DNA of 41,827 nucleotides from Candidatus Acinetobacter avistercoris (GCA_018883945.1 JAHLFF010000277.1:1-41827); one strand, 5' to 3'. Counted from the stretch's first letter, positions 1 to 9,128 are shown. The notes: a model not told the origin generated them from the sequence alone. Numbers and translations: made by a program.

Positions 1-919
1 GTAATCCTTTCACTAAATTCAAAATACTCGACAAAGCATTTTGATCAATCAGTTCAGGTTGATACTGCTGACTTGAGTCGATACCACACCCAATTGGATG
101 GTTAAACAACTGTTTCACTTCCGTTTGAACAATGTCGGTAAAGCTTGGATTACCAATATGTGCCTGACAATTCACTAAACTTCCAGCGGCATCTGTCGTT
201 AGCTGAAACAATGCAGGTTGCGCATTAGCGTTGGTCATCACTGATTGATCATTTGCGGAATGGACTTGTTCTTTGTTATTGCAATAACGTAAAAACAAAA
301 CCACCAATAATGCTAAAACGATCAATGCGATCAAAGGTAACCATAACTTCGATTTCTCTTTTTCCGGTTCTGGCGGCGGTGTTTGCTGAATAGGTGGCGC
401 AACATATGAGGGAATAACGGTCGCTGTAGGATCTATAGCCGTATTTGCGGCCAATGCTCCTGATGTTAGACCGATACCTAGCCCACCTAGAATAGATGTA
501 GCCCACAATGGTAAAGCTGTACGAATGGAATCTGCATGCTGCCCTAGAAAATGCGCAATCGTATGCTCATCATTACTACCAGCCAAGTCTTCTAAAACAC
601 CTAATGTTGGTGCAATAGAATAATTTAACAAAGTTTCCGTTTTTTCTTTTGATACGCCTGATAAAGGTTGATGGATTTCATCAATTAAATGAGTTGCAGC
701 AGAAGGCTCATTTAGGAATAAATCGGTCACTCTTGGATTCAAATTATTTTGTAAAGATGAAATTAAGGTCGGATTATTTTTGAGTAAAGACAGCAAAATT
801 GGAATAAAATTTGATATTACAGTGCTGTTTTCATTGAATAAATTTGGTTCTTGAGATAATGATTCTTGATTTAAAACGATGGGAATAACACGGTCTTTTA
901 ATATTTGGATTAAATCCAT
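1..919 (-). CDS. DUF937-like membrane protein, possible OmpA family (3' end cut by window)
   Basis: An open frame starts at an ATG at 919 with a good ribosome binding site (AGGAG, 7 bases upstream) and runs off the window edge without a stop. About 306 residues are visible. The first ~130 residues are a soluble helical region starting MDLIQILKDRVIPIVL and resemble DUF937 (YidB-like) proteins. A Gly/Ala-rich hydrophobic stretch follows around residues 135-155, then a Pro/Glu linker and a clear membrane helix (LPLIALIVLALLVVLFL) near 185-205. The remainder looks extracytoplasmic, with two cysteines. In Acinetobacter this N-terminal arrangement is often followed by a C-terminal OmpA peptidoglycan-binding domain, but that part lies outside the window, so the OmpA assignment is inference. 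The function is unknown. Confidence 0.7.
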   Translation of the reverse strand, partial: MDLIQILKDRVIPIVLNQESLSQEPNLFNENSTVISNFIPILLSLLKNNPTLISSLQNNLNPRVTDLFLNEPSAATHLIDEIHQPLSGVSKEKTETLLNYSIAPTLGVLEDLAGSNDEHTIAHFLGQHADSIRTALPLWATSILGGLGIGLTSGALAANTAIDPTATVIPSYVAPPIQQTPPPEPEKEKSKLWLPLIALIVLALLVVLFLRYCNNKEQVHSANDQSVMTNANAQPALFQLTTDAAGSLVNCQAHIGNPSFTDIVQTEVKQLFNHPIGCGIDSSQQYQPELIDQNALSSILNLVKGL

Positions 920-1104
920 GTTGAATGCTCCTGTTATTAGTTTGGTTATATTTACTTTTTTTTATCTCGCAAGACTTATACTAAAAGCTATTAAAGCTAA
1001 GCTTGATTGTATTTATGTATAGTTTTTATCCAGTATGAGTTCGTTCGTCTAAAAACCTTTCATTAACAATCCACTTATTAATAATAAAATTTTAAACGGG
1101 CATT

Positions 1105-1130
1105 AAAAAAGCCAGCCGAAGCTGACTTTT
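1105..1130 (-). terminator. Rho-independent terminator of pyrX
   Basis: Read on the minus strand, AAAGTCAGC and GCTGGCTTT pair around a UUCG tetraloop with one G-U wobble, followed by a run of T. It lies just after the pyrX stop codon. Confidence 0.85.
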
Positions 1131-1148
1131 GCTTTCATTACACTTTTG

Positions 1149-2384
1149 CTAAGCAATAAAAACGCGCTGTACTTTGCCTTTTACTTGCGTGCCAATTAAC
1201 GGCGTATTTTTACCCTGAGATAAAATTGTGTCTTTAGCCACAGTCCACTCAAAAGCAGGATCAATGAGGATTAAACCTGATTGTGCTTTCCAGCGTTCAA
1301 CCATTTGTGCAACCCGTGCAGGTGCAAGCGTAACTTTCTCAACCCATTCGAGTGGTTCAAATAAACCCTCTTCAATCAATTGAATACCAAAAGCCACATA
1401 AGTATCAAAAGCAGTGATTCCTGGGGTCGTTTCTGCAAATGGAGCAAGTTTTGCAGAACTACTGAGCGGTTCATGATGCGTACAAATTGCGTCAATCACA
1501 CCATCTTTTAATGCTTTTCTTAAACTGTTTTTGTCTTGTTCTGAGCGCAAAGGTGGACGAACATGTGCCAATGAATTAAACCCATCGATTAACTCTTCGG
1601 TTAGATGTAATTGATGCATCGCAACATCACAAGTGACAGCCAAACCTTTATCTTTGGCGATCTTGATCAAATCGACAGATGCCCCACACGACAACAGACC
1701 GAAATGAGCACGAACGCCAGTCACTTCAATCATTAATAAGTATTTTGCAATCGCAATAGATTCCGCTAATGCAGGAATCATCGGCAAGCCTTGACGTGAA
1801 GCAATGAAGCCTTCATGCACACAGCCATCTTTTGCGATCTGTGGCTCCTCTGCATAAAATACGACTGTCATATTCACACCCGCTGCATATTCAAGCGTGC
1901 GAAGAACGACATCATCATCTGCAAAAGGTGCATTGGCATTTGAAACAGCAGTACAACCGCCTTTTTTCAGACCTGCCATATTGGCGGGTTGTTTACCGTT
2001 TAAGCCTTGTGTCTGTGCACCAATCACTTCTAAGTATATCCCACCATCAAGCTTGGCTTTTTCCACCAAACCATGGATGAGTGCACCATTGTCTTGAACA
2101 ATTGGTTTAGAGTCTGGCGGTGTAAACACATGCAAAATGCCATTTTCACGTGCTGCTTTACCTTCAGACTTTAACGTTCCGTGTTGCTGCTGTCCTGGCT
2201 CACGTAAACGCGCGCACAGATCAACCATAGTTGGCATCAACCATTGACCTTGACCATCAATGCTTTCGATTATATTTGAACTTTCGGGAACCAATTTACC
2301 ATTTTCAATATAAACGGTTTGAATACTGTCAGTCTTTTGAATAGGATCTAGAACGCGGACATTTTCAATTTTTACAATAGTCAT
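1149..2384 (-). CDS. pyrX: Dihydroorotase-like subunit, probably catalytically inactive (PyrX/PyrC')
   Basis: This 411-residue amidohydrolase-fold protein belongs to the dihydroorotase family but has lost its metal site. The active family motif HxH before LREPG reads C57-A-R59 (VDLCARLREPG), and the later catalytic DHAPH segment reads HHEPL near residue 300. It lies 10 bases downstream of pyrB and is surely co-transcribed with it. In Pseudomonas the equivalent inactive PyrC' chain is known to be needed for assembly of the dodecameric aspartate transcarbamoylase. I infer the same structural role here, with true dihydroorotase encoded elsewhere. Automatic pipelines often label this gene pyrC, which would mislead. 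The start ATG at 2384 fits the family N-terminus. Confidence 0.88.
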   Translation of the reverse strand: MTIVKIENVRVLDPIQKTDSIQTVYIENGKLVPESSNIIESIDGQGQWLMPTMVDLCARLREPGQQQHGTLKSEGKAARENGILHVFTPPDSKPIVQDNGALIHGLVEKAKLDGGIYLEVIGAQTQGLNGKQPANMAGLKKGGCTAVSNANAPFADDDVVLRTLEYAAGVNMTVVFYAEEPQIAKDGCVHEGFIASRQGLPMIPALAESIAIAKYLLMIEVTGVRAHFGLLSCGASVDLIKIAKDKGLAVTCDVAMHQLHLTEELIDGFNSLAHVRPPLRSEQDKNSLRKALKDGVIDAICTHHEPLSSSAKLAPFAETTPGITAFDTYVAFGIQLIEEGLFEPLEWVEKVTLAPARVAQMVERWKAQSGLILIDPAFEWTVAKDTILSQGKNTPLIGTQVKGKVQRVFIA

Positions 2385-2394
2385 GACTTATTCC

Positions 2395-3411
2395 TTAACC
2401 CGCAATCGCTTCAATTAAACCTTGTTCTTGCAATTGACCTTGCATAGACAAAGCCAAAACTGCCATACGCACAGCAATACCATTGGTCACTTGATTCAAA
2501 ATGACTGCTTGTGGACCATCTGCAATACTTGAATCAATTTCTACACCACGATTCATTGGCCCAGGATGCATCACGATACAATCCGGTTTTGCCATCGCTA
2601 AACGTTCTTTGTTTAGACCATACATTTTGTAAAATTCAGCTTGAGATGCAAGTGCTGGTGAATCAATACGTTCATTTTGAATACGTAAGGTAATAATTAC
2701 GTCGCAGTCTTTAATGCCCTCTTCCATATTGTTGAATAGGCGTACATCTTCACCATATTCAGCAAAACCGTAAGGAAGCAACGTATTTGGAGCGATAACA
2801 CGAATATCTTTACATCCCAACGTTTGTAAAGCAGCGACATCTGAACGTGCTACACGAGAATGCTTAATATCACCAATAATCGCGATCGAAATATCTTCGA
2901 ATTTTTTGTTGGTTTCACGTCGAATGGTCAGCATATCCAACATCGCTTGTGTGGGATGAGCGTGACGCCCATCGCCTGCATTAATGATGGCAACATTAGG
3001 ACAAACGGTTTGTGCAATAAAATGCGCAGCACCCGAAGATGAATGTCTAACCACAAAAATATCGGTAGCCATGGCTTCTAAATTCCATAGCGTATCTCTT
3101 AAGGTTTCGCCTTTTGAGGTACTTGAACGTGCAATATCGATATTTAAAACATTCGCGGATAAGCGTTTCGCAGCAGCTTCAAAGGTAGTACGTGTTCGGG
3201 TTGAATTTTCAAAGAATAAATTCATGACCGTGCGCCCTTCTAAGAGTGGCGTCGTAATGAGTTGGTTTTGATCGTTAAAAAATGAATTGGCTGTATCTAG
3301 TATTTTTGTCAGCGTTTCTTTGGAAAGACCTTCAATGGTCAAAAAATGTTTTAAGTTACCATCTCGATTGAGTTGAATCTGGCTCGGGGTGTGTAATGCC
3401 GCCAAGTGCAT
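2395..3411 (-). CDS. pyrB: Aspartate carbamoyltransferase catalytic chain
   Basis: PyrB condenses carbamoyl phosphate with aspartate, the first committed step of pyrimidine synthesis, in the cytosol. The 338-residue protein shows the carbamoyl phosphate loop STRTRTTFE (about residues 70-78), the [12 protein letters not shown] segment in the middle and the aspartate-domain motif HPGPMNRG near residue 280. It has an N-terminal extension of about 20 residues before LTIEGLS, like the class A (Pseudomonas-type) enzymes that form particles with inactive PyrC'. The start is supported by AAGGAA six bases upstream. pyrX follows after 10 bases. No pyrI regulatory-chain gene is present, which also fits class A. 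Confidence 0.96.
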   Translation of the reverse strand: MHLAALHTPSQIQLNRDGNLKHFLTIEGLSKETLTKILDTANSFFNDQNQLITTPLLEGRTVMNLFFENSTRTRTTFEAAAKRLSANVLNIDIARSSTSKGETLRDTLWNLEAMATDIFVVRHSSSGAAHFIAQTVCPNVAIINAGDGRHAHPTQAMLDMLTIRRETNKKFEDISIAIIGDIKHSRVARSDVAALQTLGCKDIRVIAPNTLLPYGFAEYGEDVRLFNNMEEGIKDCDVIITLRIQNERIDSPALASQAEFYKMYGLNKERLAMAKPDCIVMHPGPMNRGVEIDSSIADGPQAVILNQVTNGIAVRMAVLALSMQGQLQEQGLIEAIAG

Positions 3412-3440
3412 GAGAGATTCCTTATACGTTAAGTTGATGT

Positions 3441-3469
3441 ATTATACAGAGATTCAACACCATTGGCAG
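3441..3469 (-). promoter_or_regulatory. Likely sigma-70 promoter of pyrB-pyrX
   Basis: On the minus strand CTGCCA and a perfect TATAAT are separated by exactly 17 bases. Transcription would start about 20-25 bases before the pyrB ATG, leaving no room for a long attenuator leader. Confidence 0.55.
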
Positions 3470-3724
3470 ATCGTATAAATACCAAATGGATAAAATATAT
3501 GTAAATTTCAACTTTTATATTTAAAAATCAATTGAGTATTTTTTCAAGAATTATCCTTGCTTTAAGATATGTACATAAAATTTATCATTTAAAAATCAGG
3601 TTAAAATCGATCATTGAAATTGAGAAAAAATAATTCAAGCTCGAGCTCTAATATTTTTAACTCTCTAATTAATTAGTGCAAATCTATATTAGCTGTGTGG
3701 ATCAATCTTGCTCAGTTGAGTAAT

Positions 3725-3873
3725 AAATCTCTTTCATATGTCGAAAAATGATCATTGAATGGCCATAAATTGATACGTAAAAATCCCTTCTCCCTTTGGG
3801 AGAAGGTTAGGATGAGGGAATATTCATGATGAGTCTGTTGTTTGAATAATGACTTTTTTGAAAGAAGTCTAAT
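3725..3873. repeat. Interspersed ~145-bp repeat, copy A
   Basis: The most complete of three related copies in this window (others near 18092 and 25444). The ends are inverted (CTCTTTCAT at left, TTGAAAGAAGTCT at right). Shared blocks are TGATCATTGA, AAAATCCCTTCT and TTTGAATAATGA. The centre holds a perfect 9-bp palindrome CCTTCTCCC-TTT-GGGAGAAGG at 3786-3806, followed by TTAGGATGAGGGAAT. It carries no coding capacity, so it looks like a miniature non-autonomous element or palindromic intergenic repeat. Confidence 0.75.
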
Positions 3874-3999
3874 ATGAAAGTCTTCCCGGAAAGCATCCTG
3901 ATAATTTCTTATTTTATCAGCTTAAATTTATTTAGAAGCATCCCAAAACCTGATTGGAATATCTAACGCATTACTAATACCATCATATCTTCATTTAAA

Positions 4000-4036
4000 A
4001 AGAGAAAGTCCGATAAATTTCATCGGACTTTCTCTT
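4000..4036 (-). terminator. Terminator of plc
   Basis: A perfect 15-bp stem (AAGAGAAAGTCCGAT and its complement) with a 7-base loop, followed by TTTTT on the minus strand. It lies 45 bases after the phospholipase stop codon. Confidence 0.9.
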
Positions 4037-4081
4037 ATAAAATACAACTTAGATAAGATAAATTATGCTGATTGTTTAAGT

Positions 4082-6244
4082 TCAAATATATCCCATATAT
4101 GGGTCTGAAATTGAATCAACTTGATTTTCTATACGACCTGCGAAACGACGACTATAACTTGGGTCATCTTTTAAAGTCACCGTAAAATCATACCAACCAC
4201 CAAACTCAGTCATATCCCAACTTAAGGTATTTTCAGTGCTTGAAGATTCAATATCCCAACGCTGATTAGGTAAATAAGCATTTGCTTTTACTAATATTTG
4301 CGCTGTTTTTCCCGCATCATTACGTATTTTTAAATCAATTTTAGCTTCGCATCCATCTACACAAACACGTATTTCAGGCAAAGATTCTTTCTGAATCGGT
4401 TGATTGAGATTACCCACAAAACTTCGATGAAATCCATTAGGACCAAGTACCCAGAAATCATAAAGTCCCTGTTTTGTATTCCACAAATCATCCAGTTGCT
4501 TACCGGCTTCAACCATATAACGACGTGGTATCGCATCCAAATTTAAGCGGTCATAAACATGAAAAACAGCAGCTTGCGTACCTGTATTGGAAAACATTAA
4601 TTTGACTTGTTGCTGAGTAAGATCGATTAACGCACTGGTATGTAAAATGTAGGGTAAAGCTCGTGATAAACGGATCCCTATTTCTTGCTTTGGAAATTGT
4701 TGAACACTTGGACGAGCCACTTGCGACAAAGCAGCTTGAGCATTTCGAATAGTATCAGCTTCTAATTTACTTTTTTGACCATCTAAATGAGGGACAGGCG
4801 TTATATTTGGATTTTTAAAATTAAACGCCGTCGTTAAATCACCACATACCGCACGACGAAAAGGACTAATATTTGGCTCTTTAATCAAAAAGCGTTGTTC
4901 TAAGAAACGTAGTGTTGAAGTGTGATCAAAAACTTGTGAGTTCACCCAACCACCCCGGCTCCATGGTGAAATCACATACATCGGTACTCGAACCCCAGGA
5001 CCATAAACTCGTCCATCTGGTTTAGGTTGTGATTTAGCTGTCTCAACAGCCTTATGATCGAAATACTCAAAAGAAAGATCTTGATCACTTAGTGTCGTTT
5101 TACCTTGTAATTCGCCATTCTCATCACGTGAAGGTGCACTTGGAGACGGGACATGATCAAAGAAACCATCATTTTCATCAAAATTAACCAGAAAAACAGT
5201 TTGACTCCATAACTCTGGATTTTCTGTCAGCGCATTTAAAATCTCTTGAATATACCAAGCTCCTTGAACTGGGCTTGATGGGCTTGGATGTTCACTATAC
5301 GCCGCAGGCGCAACAATCCAACTCACTTCAGGTAAATTACCTTGCGTAATATCCATTTTGAATGATTCTAAAAACCCACCATCAGGCATAGTGTTTGCAA
5401 TTCCTTTATACAAAGGTTGATTTGCATCAATCGACTCAACATAGGGTGAACTCACCTTATCATCATGACTCACAGGTTGACCTGATCGCTCATTTGCACG
5501 GCGATATTGCTTAAAGCCTGCTAAAGGATTATCGGTGTAATTGTCTGGCATACCTTGATAGACTTTCCACGACACACCAGCTTTTTGTAACCGCTCAGGA
5601 TAGGTCGTCCAATCATAACCTTCGTTCGATGCGCCAAGCGAATCAAACTCATTCACAACACTTGCAACATTTGCACCTGTTGGCCCATTAGTTCCTGTCC
5701 AAATAAACTGACGATTCGGATTTGTTCCAGCATGCATTGCACAATGATAAGCATCACAAATCGTAAATGCATTTGCTAATGCAAACTGAAACTCTAATTC
5801 TTGTTTTTTATAATATCCCATTGACTGGGGTTTTTTATATTTAACCCAATCCCCCATACGTCCAGCATCCCAAGCATCTTGACCATCTGCCCATGAATGT
5901 GGTGTTCCACTAACACGTTGTGCATTACCAAGTTGACTATCTAGGTGATAAGGTAACACCTTCTGTTGATTTTCAGCATACTGTTCCCAGACCTTTCGAC
6001 CACTACTCAAAGGAATAGTAAATCGATCACCAAAACCACGGACGCCTTTTAGTGTGCCAAAATAATGATCAAATGATCGATTTTCTTGCGTCAAAATAAC
6101 GACATGTTTAACATCTTGAATTGTGCCTGTTTCAACTTTGGCATCAATCGCTAATGCTTTTTGAATACTCATCGGGAAACTGGCTAATGCAGCTGCGCCA
6201 AACATAGTCTTAGTTGAATTAAGTAAAAAGTCACGACGGTTCAT
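4082..6244 (-). CDS. plc: Phosphocholine-type phospholipase C, Tat-exported
   Basis: A 720-residue extracellular phospholipase C of the PlcH/PlcN/acid-phosphatase superfamily, expected to cleave phosphatidylcholine and related lipids. The start is taken at 6244, where AAGGAT lies upstream and the protein begins MNRRDFLLNSTKT, a twin-arginine signal (RRxFL) followed by a hydrophobic stretch ending near SIQKALA. A longer in-frame start at 6364 would read through the small lipoprotein region in another frame and is rejected. Family motifs visible are TQENRSFDHYFGTLKG (about residue 50), FDENDGFFDHVPSP in the middle and SPWSRGGWVNSQVFDH. The C-terminal ~200 residues look like the paired beta domains of this family. 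It lies 22 bases after a 44-residue lipoprotein gene, suggesting co-transcription. Substrate preference and haemolytic activity cannot be told from sequence alone. Confidence 0.93.
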   Translation of the reverse strand: MNRRDFLLNSTKTMFGAAALASFPMSIQKALAIDAKVETGTIQDVKHVVILTQENRSFDHYFGTLKGVRGFGDRFTIPLSSGRKVWEQYAENQQKVLPYHLDSQLGNAQRVSGTPHSWADGQDAWDAGRMGDWVKYKKPQSMGYYKKQELEFQFALANAFTICDAYHCAMHAGTNPNRQFIWTGTNGPTGANVASVVNEFDSLGASNEGYDWTTYPERLQKAGVSWKVYQGMPDNYTDNPLAGFKQYRRANERSGQPVSHDDKVSSPYVESIDANQPLYKGIANTMPDGGFLESFKMDITQGNLPEVSWIVAPAAYSEHPSPSSPVQGAWYIQEILNALTENPELWSQTVFLVNFDENDGFFDHVPSPSAPSRDENGELQGKTTLSDQDLSFEYFDHKAVETAKSQPKPDGRVYGPGVRVPMYVISPWSRGGWVNSQVFDHTSTLRFLEQRFLIKEPNISPFRRAVCGDLTTAFNFKNPNITPVPHLDGQKSKLEADTIRNAQAALSQVARPSVQQFPKQEIGIRLSRALPYILHTSALIDLTQQQVKLMFSNTGTQAAVFHVYDRLNLDAIPRRYMVEAGKQLDDLWNTKQGLYDFWVLGPNGFHRSFVGNLNQPIQKESLPEIRVCVDGCEAKIDLKIRNDAGKTAQILVKANAYLPNQRWDIESSSTENTLSWDMTEFGGWYDFTVTLKDDPSYSRRFAGRIENQVDSISDPYMGYI

Positions 6245-6266
6245 CTTTAAATCCTTATTTTTATTA

Positions 6267-6401
6267 TTATGGTGCGCAATGAGTTTGACATTGAACTTCA
6301 GGTGAAGTATTTGGCTCGGACTCATTATTCTTTTCATTTTCATTACACGCACTGAGTAAAACACTCATACTTGTGATTAAAATAACTAAAAAACTTCGCA
6401 T
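6267..6401 (-). CDS. Small 44-residue lipoprotein upstream of plc
   Basis: A short open frame from ATG 6401 to TAA 6267-6269. It begins MRSFLVILITSMSVLLSAC, a textbook lipoprotein signal with lipobox LSAC and the lipidated Cys at position 19. The mature part is only 26 residues, rich in Asn and Glu, and ends CQTHCAP, giving a CxxxC pair. It overlaps, in a different frame, the upstream part of the longer possible plc frame and ends 22 bases before the plc start, so the two are probably one transcript. No function is recognised. A role in secretion or quality control of the phospholipase is only a guess. The upstream ribosome binding site (GATGGATT) is weak. Confidence 0.65.
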   Translation of the reverse strand: MRSFLVILITSMSVLLSACNENEKNNESEPNTSPEVQCQTHCAP

Positions 6402-6542
6402 TGTTTAATCCATCAACTAAAGGTCTAGATAGTCAATAGAATTAAAATGACAACCAAGTTATCGTTTAATGGCAGTTTGATTAATTATTTTATATTTCCA
6501 CTGAATCACATCACTAGAATTTAAAAAATTCAGAATGAATAA

Positions 6543-6842
6543 AAAACAACACATGAAATAGTTCTAATGGTCAATGATGATGAGCTTAATTATAAAAAAA
6601 GCTGCGATTTCCACAAAGTTGGAATGGAATATCATCAATTTTCACCTATAAACAATTCATATAAAAATTTAATGCATCATAAGTTTTGCATTATTGATTT
6701 AAAAAAAGTGATTACAGACTCATTCAATTGGACTGAGAAAGCTAATTTTAATTTTGAAAATATATAAATTATTGAAAGCCGTGAAAAGGCAGAGGATTTT
6801 GCATCTCGATTTATTCAGATTATTGAAGGGATTAAACAATAA
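6543..6842 (+). pseudogene. Decayed C-terminal half of a phospholipase D-like protein
   Basis: The frame contains an HKD-type motif, HHKFCIID, followed by ITDSFNWTEKANFNFENI, matching the family pattern HxKxxxxD ... GSxNWT, although the usual Gly is Asp. It stops at TAA 6765-6767. The same frame then resumes with IIESREKAEDFASRFIQI up to TAA at 6840, exactly the helical end of small PLD-like nucleases. The first HKD motif and the N-terminus are missing upstream. It is therefore a remnant of a PLD-family endonuclease or phospholipase, inactivated by 5' loss and one nonsense codon. No mobile element borders remain visible. Confidence 0.75.
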
Positions 6843-6923
6843 TACTTTTATTGTTTTTTAAAAGCTTTGAAAGCAAAAATACGCTAAAATACGCGATTGC
6901 TTTAATTGTCTTTGGAAATTTTA

Positions 6924-9128
6924 ATGAATTCGAAACCACGTCTTTCTACATATTGGGTCACATGTGCAGATGGGCTTGAAACCTTACTTCAAGAAGAAGT
7001 TGAAGCTTTAGGTGTTCAAAACATCGAACGGTTCCCAGGACGTTTAGTTTTCAAAGGCACGCTTGAAAATGCATACCGTGTTTGTATGTGGTCGCGTTTA
7101 GCGTCTCGTGTACTTACACCAATCCATACCCATGAAATTGAATTTAGTCATGATGCACGTGATGTGGCAGAAGAACTCTACGAAGGCGCGAATAGCTTCG
7201 ATTGGTCTCTCATCTTTGCACCACAAAGTACTTTTGCGGTACGTCTGCATATCGAACGTGAAATCAAAGTGAATAGTCTATTCGCCACCCTTCGTGTGAA
7301 AGATGGTGTTGTTGACTCATTCATGGAAGCTGTGGGCAAACGTCCAAGTATCGATATTAAACAACCTGAAATTACGCTTTATGTATTGGCAGGCAAAACA
7401 GAACATACTTATTGTTTAGATTTATCTGGTGATTCTTTACATAAACGTGGCTATCGTCATTATATGACCGATGCGCCAATCAAAGAAAACTTGGCTGCTG
7501 CCATTTTACGTCGCGTAAAACTACAAGATGCAAAACCAGATATTATTTTAGATCCAATGTGTGGTTCAGGTACTTTCATCATTGAATCTTTAATGATGCT
7601 AACAGACCGTGCACCTGGCTTAGTTCGTCGTTTTGGTTTCAACGGTTGGAACGGTCATGATCATGATCTTTGGATGTCTATCAAAAATGAAGCATCTGAA
7701 CGTCATAAAGTTGCTCTAGAAGGCCCATTACCAAGATTCTATGCCTATGATGCAGATTGGGAAGCAGTAAAAGCCACCAAAGAAAATATTAAAGCCGCGG
7801 GTTTTAGTAGCATTCTAGACCAAATTCAAATTGAAGAACGTACGCTTGCGGATTGGCCAGATTTTCAAGCTGAAGGTAAAAGCGCGATTGTGGTCACTAA
7901 CCCACCTTATGGTGAGCGTTTAGGTGACAAAATTTCGAGCCGCGCATTCTACTTAGGTTTGTCTGGTTTACTTCAAAAGCATTTCCCAAATCAAACTGCT
8001 GCTATTATCGCTGCGCAAATTGAACAAGCCGATGTATTGGCGATTCTAGACCCGCAAACATTACGTTTAATGAATGGTAAATTACCGATTTACATTCGTT
8101 CTGGCGTAATTAAAGCTGCTCCAGTTGCAAAACCGTTCTTAGCAGAATGGCAGCCACAGCAATTTGACAAAATCGAAGGTGCTGAAGACTTTACCAACCG
8201 TTTGCAAAAGAACATGCAGAACCTTAAAAAATGGGCAGTCAAAGAAGATATTTATTGTCTGCGTATCTATGATGCCGATCTACCTGACTTTAATGTCGCT
8301 GTCGACTTATACGGTGATCGTCTGCATGTTCAAGAATATGCTCCACCTAAAATCATTGATCCAGAAAAAGCTAAAAAACGCTTTAACTTGGCATTACAAG
8401 CGATTCGTGCGGTAACAGGCTTAAACCGTGATGCGATTTTCATCAAGACACGTTCACGTCAAGAAGGCAAAACGCAATATACCAAACAAAGTACGGCATC
8501 TAAACGCTTTATCGTGCAAGAAGGCAAAGCTGGAATCTTAGTCAACTTAACAGATTACTTAGATACAGGTTTATTCCTTGATCATCGTCAAATGCGTCTA
8601 CGTATTGCCGCTGAAGCGAAAGGAAAACACTTCTTAAACTTGTATAGTTATACGTCAACAGCAAGCTTACACGCTGCTTTAGGCGGTGCTGCGAGTACGA
8701 CCAGTGTCGATCTATCTAATACCTATTTAAACTGGTCTAAAGAAAACTTTGTATTGAATGGTTTAACGGTTGATCATGCAGATCAACAACATCAGTTCTT
8801 CGCGAGTGACTGTTTTGAATGGTTAAAAGAAGGTCATGAACAATATGACTTGATCTTTATTGATCCACCTACCTTCTCAAACTCTAAAAAATTCCATGGT
8901 ACTTTTGATATTCAACGTGACCACTTGTCATTGCTTAAACGCGCAATGAACCGTTTAACGACGGGTGGTACTTTATATTTCTCAAATAACTATCGTGGTT
9001 TTGAGTTAGATGATGAAATCAAAGCATTCTATGACATTGAAGAGTTAACCAGCGAAACCATTGGTCTTGACTTCAAACGCAATACCAAAATTCACCGCTC
9101 ATGGAAAATTAAACACCTTGAATCTTAA
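6924..9128 (+). CDS. rlmL: 23S rRNA methyltransferase RlmKL (m2G2445 / m7G2069)
   Basis: A fused bifunctional rRNA methyltransferase of 734 residues. The start is ATG 6924 (MNSKPRLSTYWVTC) with GGAA eight bases upstream; a TTG at 6906 is less likely. The order is an N-terminal THUMP RNA-binding domain (about 40-155), the RlmL methylase domain with the SAM loop DPMCGSGTF (about 210) and catalytic NPPYGERLG (about 325), then the RlmK domain with YSYTSTASLHAALGG, VDLSNTYLNWS and the IDPPTFSNSKK motif near 647. Its length equals the fused gammaproteobacterial form. It stands alone between a pseudogene and a convergent gene. Its 3' end carries a tandem duplication spanning the stop codon. Confidence 0.96.
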   Translation: MNSKPRLSTYWVTCADGLETLLQEEVEALGVQNIERFPGRLVFKGTLENAYRVCMWSRLASRVLTPIHTHEIEFSHDARDVAEELYEGANSFDWSLIFAPQSTFAVRLHIEREIKVNSLFATLRVKDGVVDSFMEAVGKRPSIDIKQPEITLYVLAGKTEHTYCLDLSGDSLHKRGYRHYMTDAPIKENLAAAILRRVKLQDAKPDIILDPMCGSGTFIIESLMMLTDRAPGLVRRFGFNGWNGHDHDLWMSIKNEASERHKVALEGPLPRFYAYDADWEAVKATKENIKAAGFSSILDQIQIEERTLADWPDFQAEGKSAIVVTNPPYGERLGDKISSRAFYLGLSGLLQKHFPNQTAAIIAAQIEQADVLAILDPQTLRLMNGKLPIYIRSGVIKAAPVAKPFLAEWQPQQFDKIEGAEDFTNRLQKNMQNLKKWAVKEDIYCLRIYDADLPDFNVAVDLYGDRLHVQEYAPPKIIDPEKAKKRFNLALQAIRAVTGLNRDAIFIKTRSRQEGKTQYTKQSTASKRFIVQEGKAGILVNLTDYLDTGLFLDHRQMRLRIAAEAKGKHFLNLYSYTSTASLHAALGGAASTTSVDLSNTYLNWSKENFVLNGLTVDHADQQHQFFASDCFEWLKEGHEQYDLIFIDPPTFSNSKKFHGTFDIQRDHLSLLKRAMNRLTTGGTLYFSNNYRGFELDDEIKAFYDIEELTSETIGLDFKRNTKIHRSWKIKHLES

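Larger units (their letters stand above)
3412..4081. other. Gene-free stretch between plc and pyrB
   Basis: These 670 bases hold the pyrB promoter at the right end in minus-strand terms, copy A of the interspersed repeat (about 3725-3873), a short inverted repeat CTGATAA...TTATCAG near 3900, and the plc terminator. I see no coding frame in the rest, which is very AT-rich. Confidence 0.7.

Noticed and set aside
4082..6364. Longer phospholipase C reading frame starting at 6364
   Set aside because: The extra 40 residues lie ahead of the twin-arginine signal, which must be N-terminal, and overlap the small lipoprotein gene in another frame. ATG 6244 has a proper ribosome binding site.
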